Source of the DNA: Teichococcus deserti
Lineage (GTDB): Bacteria; Pseudomonadota; Alphaproteobacteria; Acetobacterales; Acetobacteraceae
DNA length: 64,000 bases
NCBI RefSeq assembly: GCF_001982615.1
Contig: NZ_MLCO01000054.1
Location: 21,611-85,610 of the forward strand
Direction: 5' to 3'
Both the position numbers and the translations under genes were made by a program. Positions 63,514 through 64,000 of this stretch are shown here, piece by piece. The notes beneath the pieces are model-generated. The model saw only the letters and a program-made list of their open reading frames with translations. It made no database searches and had not been told where the DNA came from. Position 1 is the first letter of the stretch. Each line of letters begins with the position of its first letter.

Positions 63514-64000
63514 TCAGGCCGGCGCCGCCGCCAGCCACTTCCGCAGCGCGTCCCGCTCGGCCCGAGCTGCATCCCGCTCTTTGACCAGAGCGGCCACCTT
63601 CGCCTTCAGCGCCTCGACCTCGCCCGAAGCCGGCGGCGTCACCGGATCCGGCGTCTCGCGGTCGGGAAGCTGCCCGTCCAGCACGGTTTCAATCGCCTGG
63701 ACCCACCCGGCGATCATCGCCGCAGCCTGCGGATCTAGCGCCGCGTGGTCGACGATCCGGTTGTAGATGGCGAGGGCTGCCGCGGTGGGATCTGTCTCCT
63801 CGCTTGCCGGCACCGGGCCGTTCTTCCGGCCGTTGGCCGCCAGCACCGCCCAGGACCAGTGCTCCACCTGGCGGATCAGCGCGTTGGTCGGCTCGGGGTA
63901 GCGGCCGCGCGCCGCGCTGCTGTCGGCGTTGAGGCGGCTGTGCAGGTCGAGGACAGGGTCGGCCGGCGGGGTGACGACGGGGGGCTGAATGGTGACGGGC
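63514..64000 (-). CDS. Hypothetical protein, C-terminal part (cut by window edge)
   Basis: The frame stays open to the window end, giving at least 161 residues. It has a segment AAALAIYNRIVDHAALDP, a Pro-rich hinge (RETPDPVTPPASGE) and a C-terminal coiled coil of the form EALKAKVAALVKERDAARAE. It recalls small phage or plasmid accessory proteins, but no family is recognised. An internal GTG at 63867 could be a start, but coding sense continues upstream. Confidence 0.6.
   Translation of the reverse strand, partial: PVTIQPPVVTPPADPVLDLHSRLNADSSAARGRYPEPTNALIRQVEHWSWAVLAANGRKNGPVPASEETDPTAAALAIYNRIVDHAALDPQAAAMIAGWVQAIETVLDGQLPDRETPDPVTPPASGEVEALKAKVAALVKERDAARAERDALRKWLAAAPA

Overview
The window is high-GC DNA with the codon habits and gene content of an alphaproteobacterium, most likely a Roseomonas-type member of the Acetobacteraceae. 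Pointers are the strong third-position G/C in nearly every gene, a Bug/TctC binding protein, a three-subunit periplasmic molybdenum dehydrogenase with a triheme cytochrome (known from acetic acid bacteria), FixJ-type regulators, an Ohr protein, an NsrR/Hmp pair and many small LysR/GntR/IclR-controlled catabolic loci. The genus is an inference; no rRNA or tRNA gene was seen.

Region by region. 1-7.5 kb: edge of a luciferase-like monooxygenase, then a giant pseudokinase/ATPase/GAF/histidine kinase facing a REC-PAS-kinase and FixJ-type response regulator pair. 7.6-14 kb: ankyrin protein, small hypothetical proteins, EamA exporter with divergent AraC regulator, ELWxxDGT-repeat protein. 14-21 kb: LysR/aldo-keto reductase pair, a TctC plus two alpha/beta hydrolases operon, hflX, another LysR. 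21.4-25.5 kb: (2Fe-2S)/molybdopterin/triheme cytochrome dehydrogenase operon. 25.9-29.1 kb: ohr, then a desulfinase-like acyl-CoA dehydrogenase overlapping a TTC38-like gene. 29.1-33.2 kb: solute-binding protein plus M81 peptidase controlled by a divergent IclR regulator with a perfect operator. 33.2-36 kb: DUF2252 gene, then a small ParA plus ribbon-helix-helix pair preceded by 8-bp iterons. 36-40.8 kb: GntR regulator with two apparent winged helices, divergent aconitase plus M20 hydrolase. 40.8-45.6 kb: hmp and a nitronate monooxygenase-like gene divergent from nsrR, with two NsrR operators, then a spore-photoproduct-lyase-like radical SAM protein and a hydrolase. 45.6-53 kb: aminotransferase, solute-binding protein and dimethylformamidase-large-subunit-like operon with a divergent FadR-type regulator, and an MFS transporter.

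From about 53.1 kb the base composition falls. An AT-richer gap leads into a two-gene cassette of unknown function with its own operator-like repeat and terminator (53.6-55.0 kb), a small zinc-ribbon protein, and a 2273-residue RTX calcium-binding protein (55.8-62.6 kb) with no type I secretion genes nearby. The end of the window holds structured non-coding DNA and two hypothetical genes.

Most of the window is a mosaic of small uptake-and-degradation loci, each with its own regulator, interleaved with stress genes (ohr, hmp/nsrR, hflX). The least explained pieces are the 53.7-55.0 kb gene pair, the iteron-flanked ParA/RHH pair on what looks like chromosomal DNA, and the acyl-CoA dehydrogenase that carries desulfinase active-site residues.
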